DNA of 64,000 nt, taken from NCBI GenBank assembly GCA_022376925.1, contig JAIOJX010000028.1:69033001-69097000 (forward strand), read 5' to 3'. The notes below the pieces were generated by a model. The model was not told where the DNA came from. It ran no database searches and worked only from the letters and a program-made list of their open reading frames with translations. The position numbers were made by a program, and so were the translations under genes. The stretch comes from Tragulus kanchil (Eukaryota; Chordata; Mammalia; Artiodactyla; Tragulidae). Positions 48,050 through 60,887 of the stretch are shown here, in pieces; position 1 is the first letter of the stretch; each line of letters starts with the position of its first letter.

Positions 48050-48970
48050 GTTGTAGACATTTTAAATTACAATACTCTATTAAGACAGAATGGTTTATAA
48101 ATATCCTCCTACATTTTACCTATTTATTTTGAACATAATTCTTTAAATATGAATATAATATTCTATTTCACAGAATGATTATTTTGTCTGCCTCCCCTAT
48201 GAGACTTTATATGGCTTTATAATGAAGGCTTTATTTATATTTAGTAATTTCAGAAATGACTCAATACTTTGAATATTATACTCAAAAGTTTTTTTTGCAA
48301 AAATGAATAATAGAATAAAATATTCTCCCATGTTAAAACTTTCCTGAGTAAATGAGGATCATAATAAGATTAAACTATAAATTTATAAATAACTGAATTC
48401 AGCTTGTGATGAACAAATGTTCTTTCATAATTTTCATACACTTGGCGTCACTTGATTTAATATTAGTATCATTAAGAAATACAATTTGCAAGGACATTTA
48501 GAGCCAAAGTACTCTAATTAGTTTGAGATATGTGTTATGAATTTATGGTCATAATTTACCTCTTAAAAGATTTAATTTTTCGTATTGTTTAAAACATAAA
48601 TTGAGTTTAGAGCTTTCATAAACATATCAGAGGAAATTTCTTGGTTTTCTAAAGAAAAATAGTCTCCAATAATGAATACTAAAAATTCTTAAACTTTGTG
48701 GTAAACACCGATGAAATAAAAATGAATCAGCTATAACTGAAAACAAGAGATGTAAATACTACTTCAGAGAAAGGAATATCGGAGAAATTATAAACTCAGG
48801 TACATATAAAAATAAATTAAATTTCATATTTTAGTTTAAATGTTTTCCACAAACAAATGTTATCATTTTCCTGTTATTTTAAATTTTAATATACAGATTG
48901 ATATATAAAAAGGACTTTCATATATCCTGATTATACTCCTGAAAAGAAGATACAAAAGGACTTATTTACA
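46203..48970. other. AT-rich unassigned DNA
   Basis: No gene or repeat family recognised. Base composition is strongly AT. The first 1.85 kb is mostly the second and third appearance of duplicated material; 48050-48970 is single copy. Confidence 0.5.
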
Positions 48971-48974
48971 AAAC

Positions 48975-49200
48975 AAACTCCTAGGCATCAGACATAGGAA
49001 GGAAACTTACAGTTACCAAAAGAAACGGAGGAGGGGATATAAATTAGGAGTTTGGGATTAACATATACATATTACTATATATAAAATAGATAACTAAAAG
49101 GACCTACTGTATTCCACAAGGAACTATACTCAATATTTGGTAGTAACCTATAATGGAAGATAATATATATTAATAATATTATATATAGTATGTATTGCAT
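48975..49200 (+). mobile_element. L1 3' UTR fragment
   Basis: A diverged copy of the same ruminant L1 3' UTR seen at 1340-1500: 'aggagtttgggattaacata' (49046), 'aaaaggacctactgtattcc' (49095) and 'aaggaactatactcaatatt' (49117), followed by an AT-rich stretch. Confidence 0.8.
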
Positions 49201-49225
49201 ATAATATGTATTATTATTATATATA

Positions 49226-49440
49226 TATGAATGTGAATGAGTTAGTTGCTCAGTTATGTCCGATTCTTTGTGACCCTTGGACTGTAGCCTACCAGGCTAC
49301 CCTGTCCATGTAATTCCCAGGCAAGAATACTGGAATGGACTGCCATTTCCTACTCTGGAGGATCATCCCTCAGGAACTGAACCTGGACCTCCTGCATTGT
49401 AGGCATATTCTTTGCCATCTGAGCCACCAGGGAAGTCCCA
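49226..49440 (-). mobile_element. Bov-tA SINE (reverse orientation)
   Basis: A complete-looking antisense Bov-tA: 'gagttagttgctcagttatg', 'ttctttgtgacccttggact', 'ggcaagaatactggaatgga', 'ctcctgcattgtaggcatat', 'ctgagccaccagggaagtcc'. The A/T-rich end abuts an AT microsatellite. Confidence 0.92.
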
Positions 49441-49446
49441 TATGCC

Positions 49447-49480
49447 ATACACACACACACACACACATATATATATATTC
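49447..49480. repeat. (AC)n/(AT)n microsatellite
   Basis: Roughly ten AC units followed by AT units, directly beside the Bov-tA head. Confidence 0.9.
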
Positions 49481-49539
49481 AACTCATATGTATTACATAT
49501 ATGTAAAACTTTCAATTATAAACAGAGTAAGTTTTGGGA

Positions 49540-49792
49540 ATCTAATGTACAGCATGGTTACTATACTCAATAATACTATATTATATATTTGAAAATTGTT
49601 AAGAGAGAAAATACTAAGTATTCATCACATTTACGTTTTTAAAATAGTAATTATGAGAGGCTACGGAGGTATTAACTAATGTTTTTACATAATCACTTAA
49701 CAATATATACATGTGCTATATAACATCAGGATGTATACCTTAAACTTACACGTTTTATGTCAATTATACCTTTAGAAAGTTGGAAAATGAGA
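49540..49792 (+). mobile_element. Ancient L1 3' UTR
   Basis: Old L1 tail signature in order: 'atgtacagcatggttactat' (49545), 'tgaaaattgttaagagagaa' (49590), 'agtaattatgagaggctacg' (49646), 'accttaaacttacacgtttt' (49737) and 'tgtcaattatacctttagaa' (49758). Confidence 0.8.
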
Positions 49793-49944
49793 ACAACATG
49801 AATCACACAGTTACAAAAGCTTAATTTGCAGCTAAGTCAACACATTTAATACTGCAAAGACAGCTTAAACATTCATATTAACTTTTACTTTTAAAAAATT
49901 AAATGAAGGTTCATACTTTATTCAGAGTTACATATTTCTTATAC

Positions 49945-50075
49945 TGTTGTTTTCAGTCGCGAAGTTGTTCCTGACCTTTTGTGACCCCATGGACTGCAGC
50001 ATTCCAGGCTTCCAAGTTCCTCACTATTTACCAGAGTTTGCAAAAACTCATGTGGGCAGTAGAACTGAATCAATA
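49945..50075 (-). mobile_element. BovB 3' end fragment (reverse orientation)
   Basis: Antisense BovB terminus: 'cttttgtgaccccatggact', 'gcagcattccaggcttccaa', 'ctatttaccagagtttgca', 'aaactcatgtggg'. Confidence 0.75.
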
Positions 50076-50195
50076 GCCACTAAGCATTTTACTTTTTTGT
50101 TATCTCTCAAGCTTTCAGTATGCCAGTTCCTCTGAATTTTCTATAACCATTCCTACATAGTCCATAGGGCTGCTAGAATGACCAAATTGCATATG

Positions 50196-50222
50196 CACAC
50201 ACAGACACACACACACGCACAT
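50196..50222. repeat. (CA)n microsatellite
   Basis: A short interrupted run of CA units ('acacacagacacacacacac'). Confidence 0.85.
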
Positions 50223-50404
50223 CTCTAAGAGTGATAGTAAGGGTCCTCGTGAAATTATATAAAACCTCTATCTTTCCTGTTAAAATAGGGAGAGTATTTC
50301 ATGTTAAACTAACACATCTGATTTTTCACTCTCAGGGTACAGATAATTCTATTTTGTTACTGCATTATTTCTCCTCAAATTATTTATAAAATATACTTAG
50401 ATTT

Positions 50405-53185
50405 TAAAGGATGAAAACAATATGGAGCTAACAGAAGCAGAAGATAATAAGAAGAGGTGGAAAAAATACATACACAAAAGATATTAATGACGTGGACAAC
50501 CATGATAGTGTGGTAACAAGGCCAGACATCCAGGAGCGTAAGGTCAAGTGGGCCTTATGAAGCATTACTATGAACAAAGCTAGTGGACATTATGGAATTC
50601 ACGGTGAGATTTTAAAATCTAAAAGATGATGCTGTTAAATGGTTACACCTACTATGCCAGCAAATTTGGAAAACTCAGCACTGGCCACAGACTGGAAAAG
50701 ATCAGTTTGCATTCTGATCTCAAGAAAGGACAATGCCAAATAATGTTCAAATCGCCACATTATTGCACTCATTTCATGTGCTAGCAAGGTAATGCTCAAA
50801 ATCTTTCAAGCTAGGCTTCAATAGTATGTGAACCCAGAAATTACAGATGTATAAACTGGATTTTAAAAAGGCAGAGCAACCAGGGATCAAATTGCCAGCA
50901 TCTGTTTGATCATATGAAAAGCTAGGGAATGTCAGATAAACATCTGCTCCATTGACTATGCTAAAGCCTTTGACTGTGTGAGTCACAACAAACTGGAAAA
51001 TTCTTAAGGTGACAGGAATGTCACACCACCTTACTTATCTCCTATAAACCAGTATGTGGGTCAAGAAGTAACAAAATAGGATATGGAACAACAGACTGGT
51101 TCCAAATTGGGAAAGGAGTAAGCCAAGGCTATATATTGTGTCCTTGTGTATTTAAAGTATATGCAGTATACCTCATGCAAGATGTGGGAATGGATGGATC
51201 ACAAGCTGGAATGAAGACTGCCAGGAGAAATATCTATAACCTCAGATATGCAAACGATATTCTGCTAATGGCAGAAAGCATAGAGGAACTAAAGAATCAC
51301 TTGAGGAAGGTGAAAGAGGAGAGTGAAAAAGTTGGCTTAAAGCTCAACATTCAAAACACTTAAAATCACAGCATCTGGTTTGATCACTTCATGGCAAAAA
51401 AATGGGGACAACATGGAAACAGTGACACATTATTTTCTTGGGCTCCAAAATCACTTCAGACGGTGAAATTTAATGATGCTTGCTCCTTGGAAGAAAATCT
51501 GTGAAAAATCTAGACAGCATACCAAAAGAGCAAAGTCATCACTTTGACAGAAAATATTTGCATAGTCAAAGCTATGGCTTTTCCAAAGGATGAAAACAAT
51601 ATGGAGCTAACAGAAGCAGAAGATAATAAGAAGAGGTGGAAAAAATACATACACAAAAGATATTAATGACGTGGACAACCATGATAGTGTGGTAACAAGG
51701 CCAGACATCCAGGAGCGTAAGGTCAAGTGGGCCTTATGAAGCATTACTATGAACAAAGCTAGTGGACATTATGGAATTCACGGTGAGATTTTAAAATCTA
51801 AAAGATGATGCTGTTAAATGGTTACACCTACTATGCCAGCAAATTTGGAAAACTCAGCACTGGCCACAGACTGGAAAAGATCAGTTTGCATTCTGATCTC
51901 AAGAAAGGACAATGCCAAATAATGTTCAAATCGCCACATTATTGCACTCATTTCATGTGCTAGCAAGGTAATGCTCAAAATCTTTCAAGCTAGGCTTCAA
52001 TAGTATGTGAACCCAGAAATTACAGATGTATAAACTGGATTTTAAAAAGGCAGAGCAACCAGGGATCAAATTGCCAGCATCTGTTTGATCATATGAAAAG
52101 CTAGGGAATGTCAGATAAACATCTGCTCCATTGACTATGCTAAAGCCTTTGACTGTGTGAGTCACAACAAACTGGAAAATTCTTAAGGTGACAGGAATGT
52201 CACACCACCTTACTTATCTCCTATAAACCAGTATGTGGGTCAAGAAGTAACAAAATAGGATATGGAACAACAGACTGGTTCCAAATTGGGAAAGGAGTAA
52301 GCCAAGGCTATATATTGTGTCCTTGTGTATTTAAAGTATATGCAGTATACCTCATGCAAGATGTGGGAATGGATGGATCACAAGCTGGAATGAAGACTGC
52401 CAGGAGAAATATCTATAACCTCAGATATGCAAACGATATTCTGCTAATGGCAGAAAGCATAGAGGAACTAAAGAATCACTTGAGGAAGGTGAAAGAGGAG
52501 AGTGAAAAAGTTGGCTTAAAGCTCAACATTCAAAACACTTAAAATCACAGCATCTGGTTTGATCACTTCATGGCAAAAAAATGGGGACAACATGGAAACA
52601 GTGACACATTATTTTCTTGGGCTCCAAAATCACTTCAGACGGTGAAATTTAATGATGCTTGCTCCTTGGAAGAAAATCTGTGAAAAATCTAGACAGCATA
52701 CCAAAAGAGCAAAGTCATCACTTTGACAGAAAATATTTGCATAGTCAAAGCTATGGCTTTTCCACTGGTCATGTATGGATGTCAGAGTTGGACCATAAAG
52801 AAGGCTGAGTCCTAAAGCAATGATGCTTTTGAATTGCAGTGTTGGAGAACACCCCTGAGAATCCCTTGGACTACAAGGAGATCAAACTTGCCATTTTTAA
52901 AAGAAAGCAACCTTGAATATTCATTAGAAGGACTGATACTGAAGCTCCATACTTTGTCCACCTGATGCAAAGAACCAACTTTTTGAAAAAGACCCAGATA
53001 CTGGGAAAAATTGAGGGCAGGAGGATAAGGGGGCAACAGATAACCAGATGTTTGAATGCCATCATTGACACAATGGATATGAGTCTGAGTAAACCCTGGG
53101 AGATGCTCTAGGACAGGGAGACCTGGCATGCTGCAGTCCATGGTGTCCCAAAGAGTCAGACATGACTGTGAGACTGCACAACAGT
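50405..53185 (+). mobile_element. BovB LINE, RT region to 3' end, decayed
   Basis: 5'-truncated BovB entering at the RT region: 'gctagtggacattatggaat' (50579), 'tggttccaaattgggaaagg' (51097), 'ggagtaagccaaggctatat' (51115). A 75-codon frame at 51136-51363 contains the catalytic-box equivalent 'NLRYANDILLMAES', i.e. YAND (51247-51258) in place of YADD. The element ends with 'agtcagacatgactgtgag' at 53154-53172. Stops and shifts elsewhere break the frame. Duplication 19 repeats 1.18 kb, so the collapsed fragment is about 1.6 kb. Confidence 0.9.
50406..52764 (+). repeat. Direct duplication 19 (offset 1179)
   Basis: Bases 50406-51585 recur at 51585-52764. The join is clean ('ttttcca' then 'aaggatg') with about one shared base. 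I saw no differences between copies on reading. Confidence 0.95.
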
Positions 53186-54515
53186 AATCTGTCTTTCACT
53201 CCATACGATTTTTTTTTTCTCTTCCTTCTAGGCCTCTATTAAGCTAGAATTTCATAACTAGATAAAGAACTTTTAATGGGATCAAAGGATATAAATAGTC
53301 CCCAGATTGTTCTAGAATATTATTACCTTTACTTTCTTTATATAAAAATCTACCATTAGAAAAATATCACTCAAACACTTATTTAACAATAATTATTTGA
53401 TGTTCAACATATGAAAATCACTGTAATCTGTAAAGAAACTGTTATAACTATAATCCAGATTGATAAAATGTGGACAAAGCAATATTCTATTTAAATAGAA
53501 AATGCAATGTAATGATTGGCACAAAGCAATATGTATTTAATTATATATATCTTATGTCATATATATATGTAATATATAAGATCTTATACATACTTGATCA
53601 CATATTAAAAGACTATTACCCAAATGTTTAAGTACTATTACCTAGTGAAATTACAAATTTTATTTTCTAATTTCCTCTTCATTTGTACTTTTCTTCATCA
53701 TATATACATAATGCTTTGATTATTTAAGAAGGAATATATCAGATAATTCAAAAATATCATTATATTATAAATTATTTCTCATGAAAAATATATATATCTG
53801 CCTTTCTATTTGATTCCCACTTGAACTGTCTTGATTTCTTTTCACATGGCAATTATGAATATTGTTAATGAGTTATTACTCTGATTCATTCTTTTCTAAC
53901 TTTTCCTTTGCATATTTCCATAAGGTTACAGATCATATTCATTTGGTCAAAAACCTTCAGTAAGCATCTTAGCTCCACTAGACTATATTCAAATACTGCT
54001 GAGTAATATTTAAACTTGAAATAAATTTGCTATATACATTTCCGACCATATATACTGCTATCATATAATACAAATATTTTCTGTCTAAAAGGTATGGCTT
54101 TCTTTATCTCAAGTCACACAATTTTCAAGTAATCCAGAAAAAACTTGATTAAACAACCCATATCAACCTTTCTTCTTCAGATACCCTCAATATTTCTTAT
54201 CCATTAAATAGAAATCTTAACTGTATTTGCTCTTATTTAACTGGCTGAGTATTTATGTTATCATCTTAGTATAATCTATAATTCATGTTCCTAGTGGTTA
54301 CTAATGGCAAGACATGGGTGAAATATAAGCATAGGGGAAAAATGAGTTATTGTGGGGTCATATAAAATATTGTCAGTGAAATTTTGAAAATTTCAAAGTA
54401 CTATGCAATTTAAAGAATCTTTTATTCAACAAAAAAAATCTTATGCTCAAAGAAAATGGAATATATTTACTTGGTTCTATTGTAGATAGCTTGTCATTTA
54501 GCTGTCACTTTTACA
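53186..54515. other. AT-rich unassigned DNA
   Basis: No gene or repeat family recognised. It contains short (AT)n stretches near 53545-53580 and 53789-53799. Confidence 0.5.
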
Positions 54516-56050
54516 GCTATTGTTGTTATCCTAGTCACTCAGTCATGCCCAACTCTTTGTGACCCCATGAGCTGTAGCCTGTTGAGCTCTTCTATCTATG
54601 AGATTTACCATGCAAGAATAGTGACATGGGTTGCCATTTCCTTTTCCAGGAGATATTCCCAAATCCCAGGAACTGAGTCCTTGTCTCCTGCATTGTAGGC
54701 AGACTCTTTACCAGCTAAGCCACCAGGGAAGCCCTATTAATTACTGGAATTTAGTAGTCCAGAATACTACTTTCCAAAATGTACATTTTAAAAAGATTCC
54801 AAGATTATATCCCTCACTTAATATCTCAAATGTCAGAGTCAAATTGAATAGGTCATCAGTGATGACAATTATTCTCCAAAGCAAGGCTGATTCTCTCTTC
54901 ATTGAACACTGCAGAGACAAAGGATTTTGTAAGACAAAATGAAGAGAGATGACAAAGATATTTGCTTAAAGTAAAGCAAATTTTATGACATTCTAATTGT
55001 CTGAAATAGTTATTACTTGAAATATTTTTAAAAGAAATTTGCTATATACATTTCCGACCATATATACTGCTATCATATAATACAAATATTTTCTGTCTAA
55101 AAGGTATGGCTTTCTTTATCTCAAGTCACACAATTTTCAAGTAATCCAGAAAAAACTTGATTAAACAACCCATATCAACCTTTCTTCTTCAGATACCCTC
55201 AATATTTCTTATCCATTAAATAGAAATCTTAACTGTATTTGCTCTTATTTAACTGGCTGAGTATTTATGTTATCATCTTAGTATAATCTATAATTCATGT
55301 TCCTAGTGGTTACTAATGGCAAGACATGGGTGAAATATAAGCATAGGGGAAAAATGAGTTATTGTGGGGTCATATAAAATATTGTCAGTGAAATTTTGAA
55401 AATTTCAAAGTACTATGCAATTTAAAGAATCTTTTATTCAACAAAAAAAATCTTATGCTCAAAGAAAATGGAATATATTTACTTGGTTCTATTGTAGATA
55501 GCTTGTCATTTAGCTGTCACTTTTACAGCTATTGTTGTTATCCTAGTCACTCAGTCATGCCCAACTCTTTGTGACCCCATGAGCTGTAGCCTGTTGAGCT
55601 CTTCTATCTATGAGATTTACCATGCAAGAATAGTGACATGGGTTGCCATTTCCTTTTCCAGGAGATATTCCCAAATCCCAGGAACTGAGTCCTTGTCTCC
55701 TGCATTGTAGGCAGACTCTTTACCAGCTAAGCCACCAGGGAAGCCCTATTAATTACTGGAATTTAGTAGTCCAGAATACTACTTTCCAAAATGTACATTT
55801 TAAAAAGATTCCAAGATTATATCCCTCACTTAATATCTCAAATGTCAGAGTCAAATTGAATAGGTCATCAGTGATGACAATTATTCTCCAAAGCAAGGCT
55901 GATTCTCTCTTCATTGAACACTGCAGAGACAAAGGATTTTGTAAGACAAAATGAAGAGAGATGACAAAGATATTTGCTTAAAGTAAAGCAAATTTTATGA
56001 CATTCTAATTGTCTGAAATAGTTATTACTTGAAATATTTTTAAAAGAAAT
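54023..56050 (+). repeat. Direct duplication 20 (offset 1012)
   Basis: Bases 54023-55038 recur at 55035-56050, joined cleanly on shared 'aaat'. This is the smallest offset in the window. Confidence 0.95.
54518..54736 (-). mobile_element. Bov-tA SINE (reverse orientation)
   Basis: Antisense Bov-tA: 'cctagtcactcagtcatgcc', 'ctctttgtgaccccatgagc', 'catgcaagaatagtgacatg', 'ctcctgcattgtaggcagac', 'taagccaccagggaagccct'. The copy at 55530-55748 belongs to the duplication, not to a second insertion. Confidence 0.92.
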
Positions 56051-58031
56051 GGTTTCAGAGAATATTATCTATATCCCTAAAGCAGTTTCATATGTGCAGA
56101 ATAACATGTCTTAATCTTTATTAGGGACTTCCCAGGTTTGGGGCTAGTAGTAAAGAACCTGCCTACGAGTGCTGGAGACATGAGACAAGGGTTTGATCCC
56201 CGGGTCAGGAAGATCCCCTGGAGGAGGACATGGCAATCCACTTAAGTATTGTTGCCTGGAGAATCTCATGGACAGAGGAGCCTGTTGAGCTCTAGTCCAT
56301 ACGGTTGCAAAGAATTGGACATGGCTTATGTGACTTAGCAGTTGCGCAGCACAATCTCTATTAAAGATAGTCTTAAGTATTTGTACCACAATTTGGCATT
56401 CTTACTCTTTTTTAATATTATTTTTCATTACTTTCTCCAAAACACTGATTTATTTTTCATTTATTTCTCAAATATTGTTGTCAGAGTCTTATAGAGATAT
56501 TCCTCACTTATTGACGAGAGTGATTTATAAAGGAAAACTGATATATTCCTGAATTCCTATATCAAAGGTTGCCTAATTTAGCAGTGCCTGCTTATTACTT
56601 CAGTCATCAATGATTACAAATACGAATGAGAGAAAATATGTAAACTGTTTACTGTTTTTAAAATATGGATAAAAATACAGTAAAATATGGTCCCTGCTTT
56701 AACATTTTTACATGCTTACAAAACTAGGCATCATAGACAGCACCATACTTTCTTTGCTTTTCAGATTAATCACTCTCTCAAACATACACATCACATTCAT
56801 ATGCCTCTTAAAAAAACTGAGTTCATTTCACATCACCTTACAAATCATTATAAGAGAATACATTCTGGCACTGTCTAGACTCTTTACGTAGAAACCCTAT
56901 TAATTACTGGAATTTAGTAGTCCAGAATACTACTTTCCAAAATGTACATTTTAAAAGATTCCAAGATTATATCCCTCACTTAATATCTCAAATGTCAGAG
57001 TCAAATTGAATAGGTCATCAGTGATGACAATTATTCTCCAAAGCAAGGCTGATTCTCTCTTCATTGAACACTGCAGAGACAAAGGATTTTGTAAGACAAA
57101 ATGAAGAGAGATGACAAAGATATTTGCTTAAAGTAAAGCAAATTTTATGACATTCTAATTGTCTGAAATAGTTATTACTTGAAATATTTTTAAAAGAAAT
57201 GGTTTCAGAGAATATTATCTATATCCCTAAAGCAGTTTCATATGTGCAGAATAACATGTCTTAATCTTTATTAGGGACTTCCCAGGTTTGGGGCTAGTAG
57301 TAAAGAACCTGCCTACGAGTGCTGGAGACATGAGACAAGGGTTTGATCCCCGGGTCAGGAAGATCCCCTGGAGGAGGACATGGCAATCCACTTAAGTATT
57401 GTTGCCTGGAGAATCTCATGGACAGAGGAGCCTGTTGAGCTCTAGTCCATACGGTTGCAAAGAATTGGACATGGCTTATGTGACTTAGCAGTTGCGCAGC
57501 ACAATCTCTATTAAAGATAGTCTTAAGTATTTGTACCACAATTTGGCATTCTTACTCTTTTTTAATATTATTTTTCATTACTTTCTCCAAAACACTGATT
57601 TATTTTTCATTTATTTCTCAAATATTGTTGTCAGAGTCTTATAGAGATATTCCTCACTTATTGACGAGAGTGATTTATAAAGGAAAACTGATATATTCCT
57701 GAATTCCTATATCAAAGGTTGCCTAATTTAGCAGTGCCTGCTTATTACTTCAGTCATCAATGATTACAAATACGAATGAGAGAAAATATGTAAACTGTTT
57801 ACTGTTTTTAAAATATGGATAAAAATACAGTAAAATATGGTCCCTGCTTTAACATTTTTACATGCTTACAAAACTAGGCATCATAGACAGCACCATACTT
57901 TCTTTGCTTTTCAGATTAATCACTCTCTTAAAAATACACATCACATTCATATGCCTCTTAAAAAAAAAACTGAGTTCATTTCATCATCACCTTACAAATC
58001 ATTATAAGAGAATACATTCTGGCACTGTCTA
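55744..58031 (+). repeat. Direct duplication 21 (offset 1151, then 1150)
   Basis: Bases 55744-56877 recur at 56895-58031. Copy 1 becomes error-rich in its last 100 bases (for example near 56780 and 56830). The spacer 56878-56894 ('gactctttacgtagaaa') is the SINE end that precedes copy 1 ('gactctttaccagctaagcc', 54704 and 55716) with a deletion. Confidence 0.95.
56128..56350 (+). mobile_element. Bov-tA SINE
   Basis: Head 'gggacttcccaggtttgggg', body 'ggtttgatccccgggtcagg', 'aagatcccctggaggaggac', 'tgcctggagaatctcatgga', 'ttggacatggcttatgtgac'. The imperfect target-site duplications 'tctttatta' and 'tctctatta' flank it. The copy at about 57278-57500 belongs to duplication 21. Confidence 0.9.
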
Positions 58032-58510
58032 CTTGGTGTTGAATTTTCTCACTAGCTCTATTTCATACTCAAAATTGAAAACATCAACACCTTTGCTTGC
58101 AAAAATGAGACAGTCATTCTTAAAAGAAATGCAACTACAGAATATTTTAGAGTTTAAAAAATAATGCTTAAAGGCAATATTGAAAATTATTTACTTTAAA
58201 AGTATCATTCCCTAGAAGAATGTTTCCATCTGTTCTATGATAATTAACTAAAACTGTTATAAGGATTAATATGTATAGAGTCAAAAAATTAAATATATAT
58301 TAACATATGTGACTATGGGTATGATTGATTATAATTCCAAAGCACATGTATAAACAGTTCAAACTTACTAACTTACTGACCTAATTCCTTAATTTCTGGT
58401 ACACTGATCTCAACTTCAGTTATCACTATTGACTAGAGTTTACTTGTTGTTGCTTTTGTTGACTATTAGTACAACCTATCAATATTAATATAACTAGAAC
58501 TTAGTACAGT
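56351..58510. other. AT-rich unassigned DNA
   Basis: No gene or repeat family recognised apart from the SINE copy and the duplicated units. Open frames at 57862 and 58979 (100 codons) are copies of one chance frame. Confidence 0.5.
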
Positions 58511-59949
58511 TTAAAATATGACTGGGGTCCCTACCAGATGGGCAGTTTGGGGTGCTTGCAGTGAATAGCATAAACCCCCTGGCACAGATAGAGGGCCTGG
58601 GAAAATGAGAGCGGCTAGCACAAACCCCATGGCACCAAGAAAAACCTGCACAAATCTGGCAGCAGAGAAGGAGAGCACAGGTTCCCCAAGGGGGGGGGCC
58701 AGGAAGCTGCAAGGGGTGAACACAAGCTCCTTGAGCAGAGGACAGGGACAGGGAGCCAAGAAAAGTGCCACACAAGCCCTGCCTAACAAGTTTCAGCCTT
58801 CAGCATTTGGTACAACCAAGGAACAGAAGCTCAGTGCAATGAGCATTGACTGTGGAAATAGGTGCGATCATGAAAAGAAATTTATGGAAAACTGATATAT
58901 TCCTGATTCTATCGTGCTTTTTAAAATATGGATAAAAAAAAACATTTTAAAATATGGTCCCTGCTTTAACATTTTTACATGCTTACAAAACTAGGCATCA
59001 TAGACAGCACCATACTTTCTTTGCTTTTCAGATTAATCACTCTCTTAAAAATACACATCACATTCATATGCCTCTTAAAAAAAAAACTGAGTTCATTTCA
59101 TCATCACCTTACAAATCATTATAAGAGAATACATTCTGGCACTGTCTACTTGGTGTTGAATTTTCTCACTAGCTCTATTTCATACTCAAAATTGAAAACA
59201 TCAACACCTTTGCTTGCAAAAATGAGACAGTCATTCTTAAAAGAAATGCAACTACAGAATATTTTAGAGTTTAAAAAATAATGCTTAAAGGCAATATTGA
59301 AAATTATTTACTTTAAAAGTATCATTCCCTAGAAGAATGTTTCCATCTGTTCTATGATAATTAACTAAAACTGTTATAAGGATTAATATGTATAGAGTCA
59401 AAAAATTAAATATATATTAACATATGTGACTATGGGTATGATTGATTATAATTCCAAAGCACATGTATAAACAGTTCAAACTTACTAACTTACTGACCTA
59501 ATTCCTTAATTTCTGGTACACTGATCTCAACTTCAGTTATCACTATTGACTAGAGTTTACTTGTTGTTGCTTTTGTTGACTATTAGTACAACCTATCAAT
59601 ATTAATATAACTAGAACTTAGTACAGTTTAAAATATGACTGGGGTCCCTACCAGATGGGCAGTTTGGGGTGCTTGCAGTGAATAGCATAAACCCCCTGGC
59701 ACAGATAGAGGGCCTGGGAAAATGAGAGCGGCTAGCACAAACCCCATGGCACCAAGAAAAACCTGCACAAATCTGGCAGCAGAGAAGGAGAGCACAGGTT
59801 CCCCAAGGGGGGGGGCCAGGAAGCTGCAAGGGGTGAACACAAGCTCCTTGAGCAGAGGACAGGGACAGGGAGCCAAGAAAAGTGCCACACAAGCCCTGCC
59901 TAACAAGTTTCAGCCTTCAGCATTTGGTACAACCAAGGAACAGAAGCTC
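57832..59949 (+). repeat. Direct duplication 22 (offset 1117)
   Basis: Bases 57832-58832 recur at 58949-59949. The 116-base spacer is the clearest of all: 58833-58880 is a deletion-rich version of the sequence after copy 2 (keeping 'gactgtggaaataggtgc'), and 58886-58948 is a deletion-rich version of the sequence before copy 1 (keeping 'aaaactgatatattcctga'). Confidence 0.95.
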
Positions 59950-60245
59950 CAGCAAAGATTCCAGGGACAAGTAGGAGAGTGATAGCAATGAAGACGTGCT
60001 GAGAAGGCCATTTTGACTGTGGAAATAGGTGCCTCTCTCTCACTGCCAATGCCAAGAGGACTGCGCAAACTCAGACTGAACACCATAGACATCCCAAATC
60101 TACTACCAGACAAAATGCTGCCCTACAGAGAGACGATACCTAGCTCCACCAACCAAAGCATAGGCATGAGTCCCACAGACTACAAGAGGACACTAGCCCA
60201 AACCCAACTACGGATCCAGACTATATAACTAAGATATATAACACT
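58517..60245 (+). mobile_element. L1 5' UTR (GC-rich leader)
   Basis: GC-rich leader sequence starting around 'gactggggtccctaccagat' and ending 'gaggactttgtttttctttt', where a T-rich tract takes over. It precedes L1 ORF1 in the same orientation. Frames on either strand here are leader sequence, not genes. It contains a G-run at 58690-58698 (and 59807-59815). The beginning of the leader is not certain. Confidence 0.6.
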
Positions 60246-60720
60246 GAGGACTTTGTTTTTCTTTTCACTTTTAAATAATGCTCTTTACTCCAGTTACATA
60301 TTTCTACCCCCACTTTAATCTTTTGCAGTGCTGTGGAGTTATCTTCTCTCTCTTTTTTTTTTTCCTAATGGGAAAAAAAAACATAAAAAAATTTTTTTCT
60401 TAAGAATTTTTATTATTCCCCTTTCCTTTTCTTGTGGTTTTTTCTTTCCTTTTTTTGAGTTTGCTTTTGTTCTGATGGACTGTTTCACCTATCATTCTTT
60501 GCCTGCTGTAACTTTTCCTGATACATAAACATCTCTCACATATATCATTTATCTTTGCCCATCTATTTTTCTTCTATCTCCTCTTCCACTCCCACCTTTC
60601 CTTTTTCCCTTCCGCTCTCCTGATTTTTTTCTTTCTTTGCTCTCTCTCTTTTTTTTTTTTTCTTTCTCCCCCTTCACTCTTTCTATTTCCACCATGTAAA
60701 TTAAGATGTTGTATTCTTTC
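60246..60720. repeat. Pyrimidine-rich tract of L1 leader
   Basis: Long T and CT runs ('ctctctctttttttttttt' near 60644). It corresponds in position to the T-rich tract of the L1 at 30.9-32.7 kb. Confidence 0.75.
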
Positions 60721-60887
60721 TGCTATATTCGTCAGCTGGCACTCTGTTCAGGCTCAGTTATCCAAACTGAATGGTAAATAGCTCTGCTTTTAATTGATCA
60801 ATATCATTGTTGGTTCCCTTTGTTCACCAACTCAATCTCGCATGTCCTTTTCACTTTGGAATACTTTAGTTCTATCTGTGTATGTAA

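Noticed and set aside
58494..59906. Overlapping 92-100 codon frames on both strands as genes
   Set aside because: They lie in the GC-rich L1 leader, where stop codons are rare, and they recur only because of duplication 22.
60246..60720. Endogenous retrovirus LTR or polypyrimidine tract of a provirus
   Set aside because: No LTR pair, primer-binding site or retroviral gene was seen. The tract sits between an L1 leader and L1 ORF1.
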